64,000 nucleotides of DNA, from the NCBI RefSeq assembly GCF_004137765.1, contig NZ_NOIS01000004.1, positions 62,001-126,000 of the forward strand, given 5' to 3'. A model generated the notes under the pieces. The model made no database searches. It saw only the letters and a list, made by a program, of their open reading frames with translations, and was not told the DNA's origin. Source of the stretch: Rothia uropygialis (lineage in GTDB: Bacteria > Actinomycetota > Actinomycetes > Actinomycetales > Micrococcaceae). Every line of letters begins with the position of its first letter. Within the stretch, counting starts at the first letter, position 1. The translations under genes and the position numbers were made by a program. Shown here one piece after another: positions 35,761-45,105 of this stretch.

Positions 35761-35799
35761 GGCTGGGTCGGATTCACCACGAGTCCGACCCAGCCTTCT
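35761..35799 (+). terminator. Intrinsic terminator after the membrane protein gene
   Basis: A perfect 12-bp stem (GGCTGGGTCGGA with TCCGACCCAGCC, 11-base loop) followed by TTCTT lies 41 bases after the stop codon. Confidence 0.9.
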
Positions 35800-35813
35800 T
35801 CGGAGGTACCTCT

Positions 35814-35978
35814 TTGACAGGTTCTCGGGAAAAGGACCACACTGGATATAAGGCACTGGGCCGCAGGTTGCCCCGGGCTCCATTATTTAGCCGCTTCGAG
35901 CGGCCTTCCGCCGAGAGGCGCACCCGGTCCAGTGCCCCTAATCTTCATCACCGTGCCCCCGCTTCAGCGGGGGCTTTT
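35814..35978 (+). ncRNA. Candidate structured non-coding RNA ending at an intrinsic terminator
   Basis: Between two terminators lies a 165-base segment with no gene but its own signals: TTGACA at 35814-35819, ATATAAGG about 25 bases later, and a terminator (GCCCCCGC, tight loop, GCGGGGGC, then TTTTG) ending near 35978. Inside, GGCACTGG pairs with CCAGTGCC to close a domain containing GCCGC-TTCGA-GCGGC and GCC-GAGA-GGC hairpins and a CCGGG/CCCGG helix. The closed, branched shape suggests a functional RNA. It does not match SRP RNA, tRNA or tmRNA hallmarks. A -10/-35 spacing problem leaves the promoter uncertain. It could also be an attenuated leader of the downstream phosphate-transport genes, but the terminator is over 200 bases from them. 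Confidence 0.45.
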
Positions 35979-36195
35979 GCGTTTGCGCGGCAGGCCCCTC
36001 GACGAATCGCCCACAACGCACCGGTTGCTTCCCCGACTAGGTGCCACAATGGTGGATCGGCTCTGGGACAGAGCAGCATCACGGCACCGACCGGGGCCCA
36101 CTGCATAATGGCCTTGTGAACCTTCCATGACAGCCCTGTTAACCAAGGACGGTTATCTTAGGAACGATCACCACCACCACCTTGGAAGGCAGAGC

Positions 36196-36813
36196 GTGGC
36201 AATTCGCTTATTTCCTCAGGAGAACAAGGCCCTCGAGCTGCTCGCGGACATGGCACAGCTTGTCGTTGATTCCACTTCCGCGGCCTCGCGTATGATGGGG
36301 TCGCCTCTCACGGATCACGACGAGGTCTTCGAACAGGCTTTGGAGATTGAGGGACGATCCACCGATTCGTTCTTCGCGCTGATGACCACCGTGCGAAGCG
36401 CCTTCGTGCTCCCTCTCCCCCGCGCTGACCTGTACCTCCTCGGCCAGCGCCTCAACCAAGCGACCGAGTCCCTCACCTCGGCCTCGCATATCATCAAGAT
36501 CCACAACCTGGATCGATTTTCCAAGCGTGCCTCCGATCTCCTGGACCTTCTCCAACGCCAAGCTTCTCTGACCGCCGAGGCCATGCGGCATCTCTCGGAT
36601 CTTGAGGGCCTCGACGAATACTGGGTCGAGGTCCTTCGCATGTCCAAACAGTCCATCCGGACCACGAACCTTTACCAAGCTGACATGATGGACCGGCTCA
36701 AGCCGGCGGCCTATCTCAAGGAGTCGCAGTTCACCGCTCAGCTTCAAGCAGCTTCTCTGAGCGTGCGAGAAGTGGCCACCGACGTCGGACGAATCCTCGT
36801 CCAGGAGTCGTAA
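36196..36813 (+). CDS. DUF47/PhoU-like accessory protein of the Pit phosphate transporter
   Basis: A 205-residue all-helical protein. GTG at 36196 follows TTGGAAGGCAGAGC and gives the usual family length. FPQENKALELLADMA at the start and EIEGRSTDSFFALMTTVRSAFVLPLPRADLYLLGQRLN in the middle match DUF47 proteins ('E...d.i...i...l...f.tp..r.Di..La..ld'). Such proteins sit next to Pit transporters and modulate them. The Pit gene starts three bases downstream, so they form one operon. Confidence 0.9.
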   Translation: MAIRLFPQENKALELLADMAQLVVDSTSAASRMMGSPLTDHDEVFEQALEIEGRSTDSFFALMTTVRSAFVLPLPRADLYLLGQRLNQATESLTSASHIIKIHNLDRFSKRASDLLDLLQRQASLTAEAMRHLSDLEGLDEYWVEVLRMSKQSIRTTNLYQADMMDRLKPAAYLKESQFTAQLQAASLSVREVATDVGRILVQES

Positions 36814-36816
36814 CCG

Positions 36817-37827
36817 GTGGAGTACTTCCTGTTCGCCCTGTGCGGGTTGTTTCTTCTGGGCTACACCGTCATCGGTTGTTTCCACGACGCTTCCAACGCC
36901 GTAGCAGTACCCGTCGGAGCCCGTGCCCTCACCCCCAAGGTTGCGCTGCTCGTCTGTGCGTTCTTCAATGTGGTGGGGTTGCTCATCGGCTCGCTGACGT
37001 TGTCGCTGACTTCGGATCACTGGCTCACGATCCCGCACGACGATATCGGCCTCGCCGTCCTGACCTCGTCATTGCTCACGGTGATCCTGTGGGAGATCTT
37101 CACCTGGTGGCGCAGGTCGCCCTCCTCGTCGACCAATGCCCTGATCGGCGGGGTATTCGGCGCGCTGTGGGCCACCCAGCAGGTTGGGCTGGGCGATCAT
37201 CTTGGACTCGGACTCACGATGGTGGGCGACGTCATCCTTCCCCTCGTCCTTGCCCCTTTGGCCGCCTTCGGGATCGCTTGGGTGGCGGTCATCCCGTTGG
37301 TGCATTTGCTCCAGCACACGAGCCCGGGAAGGATTCACCGACGCTCGCGCTACGTTCTTTCACTCAGCACATCCGTCATATCCCTCGGGCACGGGATCTA
37401 CTTCGGGCATCGTAGCCTGGTGATCGGCGCTTTGATGTGGATGTCGATCGGGCACAGCATCACGTCGACCCAAACCGCTTGGATGTGCGCACTTCTCGGC
37501 GTCATGATGGTCATCGGAACTCTGATGGGCAGCTGGCGTATCGGACACACCATCTCGGACCGTCTGGTCACAATCGACCCATTCCGCGGTGCAGTGGCTC
37601 AGGCCGTGACCAGTCTCCTGATCTTTGGAACGGGGGCCGTGGCCAAGGACCCGTTCTCCTCGTCCCACCTCGCGGCCTCTGCCGTCCTGGGTGCAGGTTC
37701 CAACCAACGCTTCCGCGCGGTGCGTGCCCATACGGCCGCCCGCCTGGTCCTGACCTGGATCGTCACCGTGCCGGTCACGGTCATCGTCTCGGCCATCTTT
37801 TTCCTCGCGCTGTCCCCATTGTTGTAA
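36817..37827 (+). CDS. pit: Inorganic phosphate transporter, Pit family
   Basis: A 336-residue membrane protein with about nine helices. GCFHDASNAVAVPVGARAL carries the N-terminal PiT signature (usually G.nDaaNa.a..v.traL), and PSSSTNALIGGVFGA is the inward half-signature. The C-terminal repeat has AVTSLLIFGTGAVAKDPFSSSH and VTWIV-like helices. Pit proteins import metal-phosphate complexes with protons at low affinity. The GTG follows CAGGAGTCG, three bases after the DUF47 gene. A 10-bp inverted repeat lies downstream. Confidence 0.92.
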   Translation: MEYFLFALCGLFLLGYTVIGCFHDASNAVAVPVGARALTPKVALLVCAFFNVVGLLIGSLTLSLTSDHWLTIPHDDIGLAVLTSSLLTVILWEIFTWWRRSPSSSTNALIGGVFGALWATQQVGLGDHLGLGLTMVGDVILPLVLAPLAAFGIAWVAVIPLVHLLQHTSPGRIHRRSRYVLSLSTSVISLGHGIYFGHRSLVIGALMWMSIGHSITSTQTAWMCALLGVMMVIGTLMGSWRIGHTISDRLVTIDPFRGAVAQAVTSLLIFGTGAVAKDPFSSSHLAASAVLGAGSNQRFRAVRAHTAARLVLTWIVTVPVTVIVSAIFFLALSPLL

Positions 37828-37879
37828 TTCCACGATCCAGTAGCCGCTCTTGGGTCGCGGTGAGGGCGCTTCAAAAGGC

Positions 37880-37926
37880 CGTACGGACTCCTCGAACAGG
37901 GGTTGACCTGCCGAGAAGTCCGTACG
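37880..37926. terminator. Hairpin between convergent pit and pstB
   Basis: CGTACGGACT (37880-37889) and AGTCCGTACG (37917-37926) are perfect complements around a 27-base loop that contains a further CCTCG/CGAG pair. It is suited to end both convergent transcripts, though no T-run is present. Confidence 0.5.
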
Positions 37927-37970
37927 AGGCACGGTAGGCCAACGGCCGACGTCGACCGACGGGGAAGACC

Positions 37971-38750
37971 TCAGCCAAAACGACCCGAGACGTAGTCCTC
38001 GGTCGCCTTGTTCTGGGGTTTGTTGAAGATTTCCTGGGTGGGCGCGTACTCGATCAATTTGCCGGGCTTGCCCGTACCCGCAATATTGAAGAAAGCCGTC
38101 TTGTCGGAAACGCGAGCGGCCTGCTGCATATTGTGGGTCACGATGACGACGGTGTAATCCTCCTTGAGCTCGTTGATGAGGTCTTCAACGGCCAGAGTGG
38201 AAATAGGATCGAGCGCCGAACACGGCTCGTCCATGAGGATCACGTCCGGGCGGACCGCGATACTGCGCGCAATGCACAGGCGCTGCTGCTGTCCGCCTGA
38301 GAGGCCGGAGCCTGGTTTGTCCAGGCGGTCCTTGACCTCTTCCCACAGGTTGGCGCTCCGGAGCGAGGATTCGACCAGCGTCTGAGCGTCGGAGCGGGAG
38401 ATGCGCCGTGAATTCAATTTGACGCCGGCCAGCACGTTGTCTCGGATGGACATCGTGGGGAACGGGTTGGGCCGTTGGAACACCATGCCCACCTGGGAAC
38501 GGACCCGGACGGGGTCCACGCCTTTCCCATACAGGTTCTCGCCGTCGAGGATGACCTTGCCCTCCACGTAGGCGCCGGGGATGACCTCGTGCATACGGTT
38601 CAGGGTGCGAAGGAAAGTCGACTTGCCACAACCGGACGGCCCGATGAACGCGGTCACCGAGCGGGGCTCGATCTCCATTGTGATATCGTCCACCGCCAGG
38701 AAATCGCCGTAATAGACGTTGAGGTGTTCGACGTCGATGCGCTTGGACAT
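37971..38750 (-). CDS. pstB: Phosphate ABC transporter ATP-binding protein PstB
   Basis: A 259-residue ATPase. Walker A is [12 protein letters not shown], the signature is [14 protein letters not shown], and Walker B is [13 protein letters not shown], the PstB-specific form. [19 protein letters not shown] and the [16 protein letters not shown]-type ending are typical. It powers high-affinity phosphate import with PstA/PstC and lies 28 bases after pstA in the order pstS-pstC-pstA-pstB. Confidence 0.97.
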   Translation of the reverse strand: MSKRIDVEHLNVYYGDFLAVDDITMEIEPRSVTAFIGPSGCGKSTFLRTLNRMHEVIPGAYVEGKVILDGENLYGKGVDPVRVRSQVGMVFQRPNPFPTMSIRDNVLAGVKLNSRRISRSDAQTLVESSLRSANLWEEVKDRLDKPGSGLSGGQQQRLCIARSIAVRPDVILMDEPCSALDPISTLAVEDLINELKEDYTVVIVTHNMQQAARVSDKTAFFNIAGTGKPGKLIEYAPTQEIFNKPQNKATEDYVSGRFG

Positions 38751-38778
38751 TTATTTCCTTTACTTCTGTTCGCCGGAC

Positions 38779-39888
38779 TCAGCGACCGGTCTTGGGGGCA
38801 AAGAGCTTGGAGATCAGGCGGGCGATGAGGTTCAGCGCCATCACCAGGATGATCAGGATGAGGGCCGAAGCCCAGGCACGACCTTCGGAAACCTGCGGGT
38901 TCGTCGGCGACGTCGGGTTCATGATCTGGTAGTAGATGAACGTCGGCAACGTGGTCATCCATCCGCTGAAGGCGTTGAAATTGATGCTCGAGACGAAGCC
39001 AGCCGTCACGAGAATCGGCGCAGTCTCACCGATCACCCGTGCGATGGCCAGGGTAACGCCCGAGGATATACCGGAGATCGCCGTCGGAATGACGACCTTG
39101 GTAATGGTGCGCCACTTGCGCACCCCCAGTGCATACGAGGCCTCACGCAATTCGTTCGGAACGATCTTGAGCATTTCCTCCGTATTGCGCACGACGGTGG
39201 GAATCATGAGCACCGACAACGCGACGGACGCGATGAATCCGAATCTGGCCGACGGGTCCCCCAGGACCTGGACGAAGAGTGCCACGGCGAAGAGACCCGC
39301 AACGATTGATGGGATGCCGGTCATGACGTCCACGAGGAACGTGATGATGCGCCCCATCCACCGGAATGCTGCGTTGCTGCCGCTGTACTCGGTCAGGAAC
39401 ACCGCGGTCAGCAGACCGATCGGGACCGACATCAATGTTGCCCAGAAAGTGATGATCACGGTTCCGGCGATCGCGTGGTAGGCCCCGCCGTATACCGGAC
39501 CGCCGTTGGCGGCCTCGTTGTCGGTGACTCCGCTGACGCCGTTCATCGAGGTACCCAGGAGATTCCCGGACAACCCAGGAACCCCGCGACTGAGCACAAC
39601 CCAGATCACCGAGATCAAGGGGACCAAGGCCAACAGGAATGCGCCGTAGATCAAATAGCGGGCGAAGGCGTCCTGGCCTTTGCGACGGCCTTCGATGACC
39701 CCGACGGCGAGCGGCCCGGCGATCACGAAAATGACCGCGGCAAAGACAACCCACAAGGCGATACTGAATCCTGCCAGGGCCGAAAGCGCGGCACCTACGA
39801 TCAGGGAGCTCAAACCGATGACCGCGGGGAGCCAGCGTGGGGACTGTCCACTGGTGAGTTTGGATGCGGTGGTCGCGGACGTGCTCAT
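38779..39888 (-). CDS. pstA: Phosphate ABC transporter permease PstA
   Basis: A 369-residue permease. An N-terminal extension with two or three hydrophobic segments precedes the standard six-helix permease core. NELREASYALGVRKWRTITKVVIP is the EAA coupling loop that docks onto PstB, and GIPSIVAGLFAVALF is the conserved PstA segment. The ATG overlaps the pstC stop by four bases (ATGA), giving translational coupling. Confidence 0.95.
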   Translation of the reverse strand: MSTSATTASKLTSGQSPRWLPAVIGLSSLIVGAALSALAGFSIALWVVFAAVIFVIAGPLAVGVIEGRRKGQDAFARYLIYGAFLLALVPLISVIWVVLSRGVPGLSGNLLGTSMNGVSGVTDNEAANGGPVYGGAYHAIAGTVIITFWATLMSVPIGLLTAVFLTEYSGSNAAFRWMGRIITFLVDVMTGIPSIVAGLFAVALFVQVLGDPSARFGFIASVALSVLMIPTVVRNTEEMLKIVPNELREASYALGVRKWRTITKVVIPTAISGISSGVTLAIARVIGETAPILVTAGFVSSINFNAFSGWMTTLPTFIYYQIMNPTSPTNPQVSEGRAWASALILIILVMALNLIARLISKLFAPKTGR

Positions 39889-40907
39889 GAGTTGGCTCCC
39901 GAGAATTCTTTGTATCGGCTGATCACCAGGCGCGCGAGGAGATTGACCACCAAGGTGATCACAAACAGAACCAAGCCCGCTGCAATGAGCTCGTTGAGGC
40001 GCAAGCCGTAGGCCTCAGGGAAATTCAACGCGATCTCTGAAGCCACTGTCTGGTTTCCGGACTGGATTAGGGAAGGGTTGAACGGTCCGCCGGAAAGGAC
40101 CAGGGTCACGGCCATAGTCTCGCCCATGGCACGACCGAGGGCCAACATGACCGAAGAGATGATGCCGGCTCGTGCGAACGGAAACACGGTCATTCGAACC
40201 ATTTCCCATTTGGTTGCCCCCAGCCCGAGCGCTGCTTCTTGTTGCAGCACCGGGGTCTGAGCAAAGATTTCGCGGCACATCGAGGTAATGATCGGCAGAA
40301 TCATGATCGCCAGCACGATTCCGGCCGTGAGGATGGTCTTTCCGGTCGCGGTCGCCGGTCCCTCGAAAATCGGAAGGAATCCGAGGGTACTCGACAACCA
40401 GTCGTAGAACGGAACGATCTTGGGAGCCAGGACGGAGGCACCCCACGCCCCGAAAATGATTGATGGGATAGCCGCCAGAAGATCGATCACGTAGCCCACA
40501 CCCTTGGCGAGCCGCGGGGGAGCATAGTGAGAAATGTACAGGGCGACGCCGATCCCGACTGGGGTCGCGAGGAGCAACGCGATCACCGAGGCAATTAGGG
40601 TCCCGAGCACGAGCGGCCAGATGTAGGCCAGGAACCCCTCCCCACCGGTCACTTCGCTGGAGGCCGCACTGAAAATCGGCGAGGCCTGCCACGTCAGGAA
40701 GAAAGCCACGGCCGCCAGCACCACGAGGATGATGCCGCCGGCGATGAGTGTGATGCTCGCGAAGACCTTGTCCTGGGCGGGGCTCCCCTTTGCACCGGCC
40801 ACGGGAATGGGCCGGTTCTGCCGAGGACCGTTGTCCTCGTCCCCGTGTCCCCCACCGAGCTCGGTTGAGGTTCCGGAAGTGGGAACCGTCGAAGAAGAGT
40901 CAGACAT
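39885..40907 (-). CDS. pstC: Phosphate ABC transporter permease PstC
   Basis: A 340-residue permease with six core helices. IDLLAAIPSIIFGAWG and PVLQQEAALGLGATKWEMVRMTVFP (the EAA loop) are PstC hallmarks, with ALGRAMGETMAVTLVL in the following helix. The first 50 residues are Ser/Thr- and Asp/Asn-rich and cytosolic. It overlaps pstA and is separated from pstS by 113 bases carrying a strong hairpin. Confidence 0.95.
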   Translation of the reverse strand: MSDSSSTVPTSGTSTELGGGHGDEDNGPRQNRPIPVAGAKGSPAQDKVFASITLIAGGIILVVLAAVAFFLTWQASPIFSAASSEVTGGEGFLAYIWPLVLGTLIASVIALLLATPVGIGVALYISHYAPPRLAKGVGYVIDLLAAIPSIIFGAWGASVLAPKIVPFYDWLSSTLGFLPIFEGPATATGKTILTAGIVLAIMILPIITSMCREIFAQTPVLQQEAALGLGATKWEMVRMTVFPFARAGIISSVMLALGRAMGETMAVTLVLSGGPFNPSLIQSGNQTVASEIALNFPEAYGLRLNELIAAGLVLFVITLVVNLLARLVISRYKEFSGANS

Positions 40908-40950
40908 GAATCCTCAAAAACTCTCTGCTGGTTGCTGTTGGTCGTTGCGC

Positions 40951-40991
40951 GAGATTCCCGCCAAGGCTACCTGCGCCTTGGCGGGAATCTC
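40951..40991 (-). terminator. pstS-pstC intergenic hairpin (partial terminator/processing site)
   Basis: A perfect 17-bp stem (arms 40951-40967 and 40975-40991, core ATTCCCGCCAAGGC) with a 7-base loop lies just after pstS. It lacks a T-run, so it more likely stabilises the pstS message or causes partial read-through, making binding protein in excess over permease. Confidence 0.75.
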
Positions 40992-41020
40992 ACCTGGCCG
41001 CAGGTCTTGCGGCGGCAGGC

Positions 41021-42124
41021 CTACTTGGTCTTGATCGATTCGATAGCCTTCTTGGCGTCTTCTCGCATGCTCTCAGGAAGAACGGCAGACTTCGCGGCGC
41101 TGGCTGCCGATTTCTGTCCGTCCTCGCTCACAACGTAATTTTCGAAGGCTTTGACCAGGTCAACGGTCTTCTGATCCGAGTAACCGGAGCATAGGACGTG
41201 GTAGGAGACCAAGACGATGGGGTAAGAACCGTCATTCGGCGTACGGTTCAGTTCGAGCGACATATCGTGCTGACCGCGTCCCTCAATTTTCTTGGACTGC
41301 TCGACGGCCTTGGCCGCGGAGTCGGCAGAGACTTCCACATAGTCGTCTCCGTCCTTGACCTTGGCGGTCGAAAGGTCGCCCACGGCCGACTCATCGGCGT
41401 AGGTTATCGCCCCGTCGGTGCTCTGAGTGGTCGAGATGACACCGGAGGTTCCCTTGTTGGCTTCTCCCTTGAACTGACTGGGCCAGTCACCCGAAGGCTC
41501 CTGGCCCCAGGCGCCTTCGGCAGCCTTGGAAAGGTACTCGGTGAAGTTCTCGGTCGTACCCGAATTGTCCGATCGGTGGACGACTGTGATCGGAGTGGAA
41601 GGCAGGTCCGCGTCCTGGTTCTGCTTCTTGATGGCGTCGTCGTTCCAGTTCTTGATCTCGCCCTTGAAGATCTTTGCGATCGTCGCGGGGTCGAGGTTCA
41701 AAGAGTCGACGCCCTTGACGTTGAAGGCGACGGCGATCGGGGACACATAGACCGGGATGTCGATGGCTCCGTCGGGACCGCACTGGTCCTTGGCTTGGCT
41801 GTACTCGTCATCGGACAGGTGAGCATCCGAACCGGCGAAGTTGGCACCGCCCGAGAGGAAGGCCTTGCGACCGGCTCCCGAGCCATCCGGGGAATACTGC
41901 ACGTTGGCGCCCGAATTCTGGCTCTGGAAATCGGTCTGCCACTGGGTCATGGCCGCCTGCTGGGCGGAGGACCCTACCCCCGACAGAGTGCCGTTGACAT
42001 CGGGCCCTGCCGAGGACGAGGCGGTTCCCGCCTTACCCGTGGCGTTGTCGGAGCCGCAAGCGGTCAATGCGATAGCGCCTACCGCTACGATGGCTGCGAA
42101 ACGCCCAATGCGAGAGATCTTCAC
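41021..42124 (-). CDS. pstS: Phosphate-binding lipoprotein PstS
   Basis: A 367-residue periplasm-equivalent binding protein. GTG at 42124 (behind AAGGGG) gives a signal peptide VKISRIGRFAAIVAVGAIAL with lipobox LTAC. The mature part has GVGSSAQQAAMTQWQ, FAGSDAHLSDDEY and VVHRSDNSGTTENFTEYLSK, the loops that bind phosphate through Ser/Thr/Asp/Arg. ITYADESAVGDLSTAKV is also typical. It is the first gene of pstSCAB. Confidence 0.95.
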   Translation of the reverse strand: MKISRIGRFAAIVAVGAIALTACGSDNATGKAGTASSSAGPDVNGTLSGVGSSAQQAAMTQWQTDFQSQNSGANVQYSPDGSGAGRKAFLSGGANFAGSDAHLSDDEYSQAKDQCGPDGAIDIPVYVSPIAVAFNVKGVDSLNLDPATIAKIFKGEIKNWNDDAIKKQNQDADLPSTPITVVHRSDNSGTTENFTEYLSKAAEGAWGQEPSGDWPSQFKGEANKGTSGVISTTQSTDGAITYADESAVGDLSTAKVKDGDDYVEVSADSAAKAVEQSKKIEGRGQHDMSLELNRTPNDGSYPIVLVSYHVLCSGYSDQKTVDLVKAFENYVVSEDGQKSAASAAKSAVLPESMREDAKKAIESIKTK

Positions 42125-42347
42125 GAAAAGTACCCCTTCAAGTGTCGTCAACCGTCGCCCGCGGGATTTTTTGCGCGGATCGGAACGGCCCGGTGATGTG
42201 ATGCGGTCGGACGATAGCTCGGCCGAATGGCAAGGAACCCGAGCGGATAAGGATTCCGTCCTGTCCCCTACCTCTGGCACATTACGGAGGGCAGGTATCC
42301 GGCTGCCCGGGGTAGAGTGAACGGCGGGTTAATTTTGAAGTTAGACC

Positions 42348-43577
42348 GTGACAACGACGAACTATGATGGCTCCATGAGTCGATTCAAGGTCAGGGAGAG
42401 GGCACGGTCCTCGAGACGTGAGATCGTCTCACGTGCTCGCCTTGGCCTCTCCAGGGTTCGGAGCGGATTGTTCCAATCCATTCAGATCACGGTCGCCGCG
42501 GTCGGTGCGTACTTCATCGCCGAAGTCCTGTTCCGGCACCATCAGCCTCTGTTCGCCGCGACGGCCGCGATCGTCTCCTTGGGTTATGTCCGCGGTGGCA
42601 ATCACATGCGTCGGATCATGGAAGTGGCCATCGGGTGTACCCTCGGCATCGCGGTGGGCGATTCGCTGATGTACTTCCTGGGGCGGGGCCCGCTCCAGGC
42701 CTCGCTCGTTTTGTTGTTCTCCCTGCTGTTGGCACGATTCCTGGACAACGGGACTATCTTCTCGACCCAGATGGGTCTCCAAGCGGTGCTTGTGGTTCTG
42801 TTGCCTCCCGCAATCGACGGACCGTTTGCCCGGAGCCTCGACGCCGTCGTCGGTGGTTTGTGCGCCCTGGTGATCATGGCCTTGGTGCCGCAGGATCCAC
42901 GGCGTCAGCCGAAGGACGAGATCTTGCACGTCGTCCGCGAATTCTCACGGGTACTGCGCGAGGCATCCGAGGCAATCGGGGATTACGATGCCACTCGGGC
43001 CTGGCACGCTCTGAGTCGCGCACGAAAGACCCAGCCTCTTCTCGACCAGGTCGAGAGTTCGCTCAAGACCAGCAAGTCCATGGCGAGGGTTGCGATCACG
43101 CGACGCCAAGCGATGGAAGACATACGCTTTTACGAGCAGGCGCTCCACGGTTTCGATTACGCGATTCGAAATGCTCGTGTTCTCGTGCGGAGAATCGCCA
43201 ACGTCATCAATACGGTTCAATTGCGGGACGAGGCGATTTCCTCGCTGAGAGACGTTCTGCTCGAGCTCTCCGAGGCAGTGGATCTTCTGGGTCTGGCGCT
43301 CAAGGCGGACACCGAGGATGCCCGCAACGTCATGCGCCGTCGTGCCCGCATCGACCTGAGCTCGACGGCGGCGAAGCTCGACCCTCAAGCCCTGGGCGTC
43401 AGAACATATCAGGGCGAGGCCCTCGTCATGATCATCCGCCCGCTGACAACTGATCTCTTGGTGATGACGGGGATGGACGAGAAGTCCGCCGGCAAGGTAC
43501 TCGTGACGATACGCCAGGAACTCACGGAGGCCATCGACGTGATAGATCCGCGAGACATCAAGGGTCAGGACTCTTAA
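42348..43577 (+). CDS. FUSC-family / aromatic-acid-exporter-like membrane protein
   Basis: A 409-residue protein. After a basic N-terminus, five to six membrane helices (about residues 45-185) form a FUSC-like module: QITVAAVGAYFIAEVLF, PLFAATAAIVSLGYVRGGNHMRRIMEVAIGC, and GLQAVLVVLLPPAIDG. A long cytosolic helical domain follows (about 190-409). Relatives are annotated as aromatic acid exporters, but transport is not shown for most. GTG at 42348 and ATG at 42375 are both possible starts, neither with a strong ribosome-binding site. It is divergent from pstS and 30 bases upstream of radA. Confidence 0.85.
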   Translation: MTTTNYDGSMSRFKVRERARSSRREIVSRARLGLSRVRSGLFQSIQITVAAVGAYFIAEVLFRHHQPLFAATAAIVSLGYVRGGNHMRRIMEVAIGCTLGIAVGDSLMYFLGRGPLQASLVLLFSLLLARFLDNGTIFSTQMGLQAVLVVLLPPAIDGPFARSLDAVVGGLCALVIMALVPQDPRRQPKDEILHVVREFSRVLREASEAIGDYDATRAWHALSRARKTQPLLDQVESSLKTSKSMARVAITRRQAMEDIRFYEQALHGFDYAIRNARVLVRRIANVINTVQLRDEAISSLRDVLLELSEAVDLLGLALKADTEDARNVMRRRARIDLSSTAAKLDPQALGVRTYQGEALVMIIRPLTTDLLVMTGMDEKSAGKVLVTIRQELTEAIDVIDPRDIKGQDS

Positions 43578-43607
43578 GTTGTCAGTCAGCGCCCGTAGTC
43601 TTTTCCT

Positions 43608-45059
43608 ATGAGCCCCGCACGTAAGTCACCCCGGAACACCAACGCTTATCGTTGCCGCGAATGCGGCTGGACCACGGCCAAGTGGGTCGGACGCTGCGGC
43701 GAGTGCCAGCAGTGGGGGACCATCGAGGAAGCGGGCGGTCCCACGGTCGCACGGACCAGTGCCGCTCGTTCGGTCGAGACACCGGCCCGTCCCATCGGCG
43801 AGGTAGATGCCTCCGTCGCCCAATTCTCCAGCACTGGGATTCAAGAATTCGACCGCGTCCTGGGTGGCGGCTTGGTCCCCGGTGCCGTGATCCTCATGGC
43901 CGGTGAACCCGGAGTGGGCAAGTCGACCCTCCTCCTGGACGTCGCGGCAACTTTCGCCCGAGGACGTCCCGCGCACCGCGAGGCTCAGGGGTCGGCGGGA
44001 CAATCCGATGCCCTTGACGGTGGCTCCAAGCCTCACGAGGTCCTGTACGTGACCGGCGAGGAATCCGCAGCGCAGGTCAAGCTCCGCGCGGATCGCATCA
44101 ATGCGGTCGCCGATACATTGTTCTTGGCCGCGGAGACGGATCTGGGATCGGCCCTGGCCCACATGGACAAGGTCTCCCCCAGCCTGCTCGTCGTAGACTC
44201 CGTCCAGACATTGGCCAGCGCGGAGGTCGAGGGATCGGCGGGCGGTGTCACGCAGGTCCGTGAAGTCGCCGCATCGATCATCGCCGAAGCCAAAAAGCGC
44301 AATATGACCACGCTGCTGGTGGGCCACGTGACCAAGGAGGGGACCATCGCGGGGCCGCGTTTGCTCGAGCACCTCGTGGACGTGGTCTGCCAATTCGAGG
44401 GAGACAAGAATTCACGGATCCGGATGCTCCGTGCGGTCAAAAACCGTTTCGGGCCCACGGACGAGGTCGGTTGTTTCGACCTGCTCGAGGACGGGATCGA
44501 AGGGGTCTCGGATCCATCCGGTTTGTTCGTTTCCCGTACCGCTCACCCGGTCGCGGGCACCTGTCTGACGGTCACCATGGAAGGGCGACGCCCTCTGCTG
44601 GCCGAGGTCCAGGCCCTGCTCGACGAATCCTCAACGGCCCAGCCGCGGAGGGCAACTGCCGGACTCGACTCCGCACGCACCGCGATGCTTCTCGCAGTGC
44701 TTCAGCGCCGGGCCGGATTCAACGTCGGCAAGCTGGACTGTTACCTTTCAACCGTCGGAGGGGTCAGACTCAACGAACCCGCCGCGGACTTGGCCACGGT
44801 GATGGCCCTGGCCTCAGCGGCAGAAGACAAACCGCTTCCCCGCAAACTCGTGGTCTTCGGCGAAGTCGGGCTAGCGGGTGAGGTCCGGGCGGTACCCGGA
44901 ATCCGGCAGCGCATCAATGAGGTTGCCCGACTCGGGTTCACGCATGTCATGGTCCCGGCCTCACCCGCCGGTGTTGGAGAAGTGCCCGAGGGCGTACATG
45001 TCAAGGAAGTCGCGTCCGTGGTTGATGCCGTCGACACTCTCTTTCCAGGCCATTCCTGA
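43608..45059 (+). CDS. radA: DNA repair protein RadA (Sms)
   Basis: A 483-residue RecA-like helicase that extends branches during recombination. A four-cysteine zinc finger (C16, C19, C30, C33 in CRECGWTTAKWVGRCGEC) is followed by the ATPase domain with Walker A GEPGVGKSTLL and the RadA-specific KNRFG motif (about residue 286). The C-terminus is a Lon-protease-like domain without the catalytic dyad (KLVVFGEVGLAGEVRAV). It is followed at 46 bases by disA, an arrangement common in actinobacteria and firmicutes. RadA is reported to regulate DisA. Confidence 0.96.
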   Translation: MSPARKSPRNTNAYRCRECGWTTAKWVGRCGECQQWGTIEEAGGPTVARTSAARSVETPARPIGEVDASVAQFSSTGIQEFDRVLGGGLVPGAVILMAGEPGVGKSTLLLDVAATFARGRPAHREAQGSAGQSDALDGGSKPHEVLYVTGEESAAQVKLRADRINAVADTLFLAAETDLGSALAHMDKVSPSLLVVDSVQTLASAEVEGSAGGVTQVREVAASIIAEAKKRNMTTLLVGHVTKEGTIAGPRLLEHLVDVVCQFEGDKNSRIRMLRAVKNRFGPTDEVGCFDLLEDGIEGVSDPSGLFVSRTAHPVAGTCLTVTMEGRRPLLAEVQALLDESSTAQPRRATAGLDSARTAMLLAVLQRRAGFNVGKLDCYLSTVGGVRLNEPAADLATVMALASAAEDKPLPRKLVVFGEVGLAGEVRAVPGIRQRINEVARLGFTHVMVPASPAGVGEVPEGVHVKEVASVVDAVDTLFPGHS

Positions 45060-45105
45060 TGGCGCGGCGAGCCACATCGTTGTGACCACGCGTTAGGCTA
45101 GATTC

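Noticed and set aside
35814-35978. SRP (4.5S) RNA or tmRNA identity for the structured segment
   Set aside because: The SRP apical GGAAG/AGCAG loops and the tmRNA tRNA-like end are absent.
42310-42345. PHO-box-like direct repeats (GTTCAC, GTTAAC-like) between pstS and the FUSC gene
   Set aside because: Only partial GTGAAC/GGTTAA matches, and not at regular 11-base spacing; too weak to report as a site.
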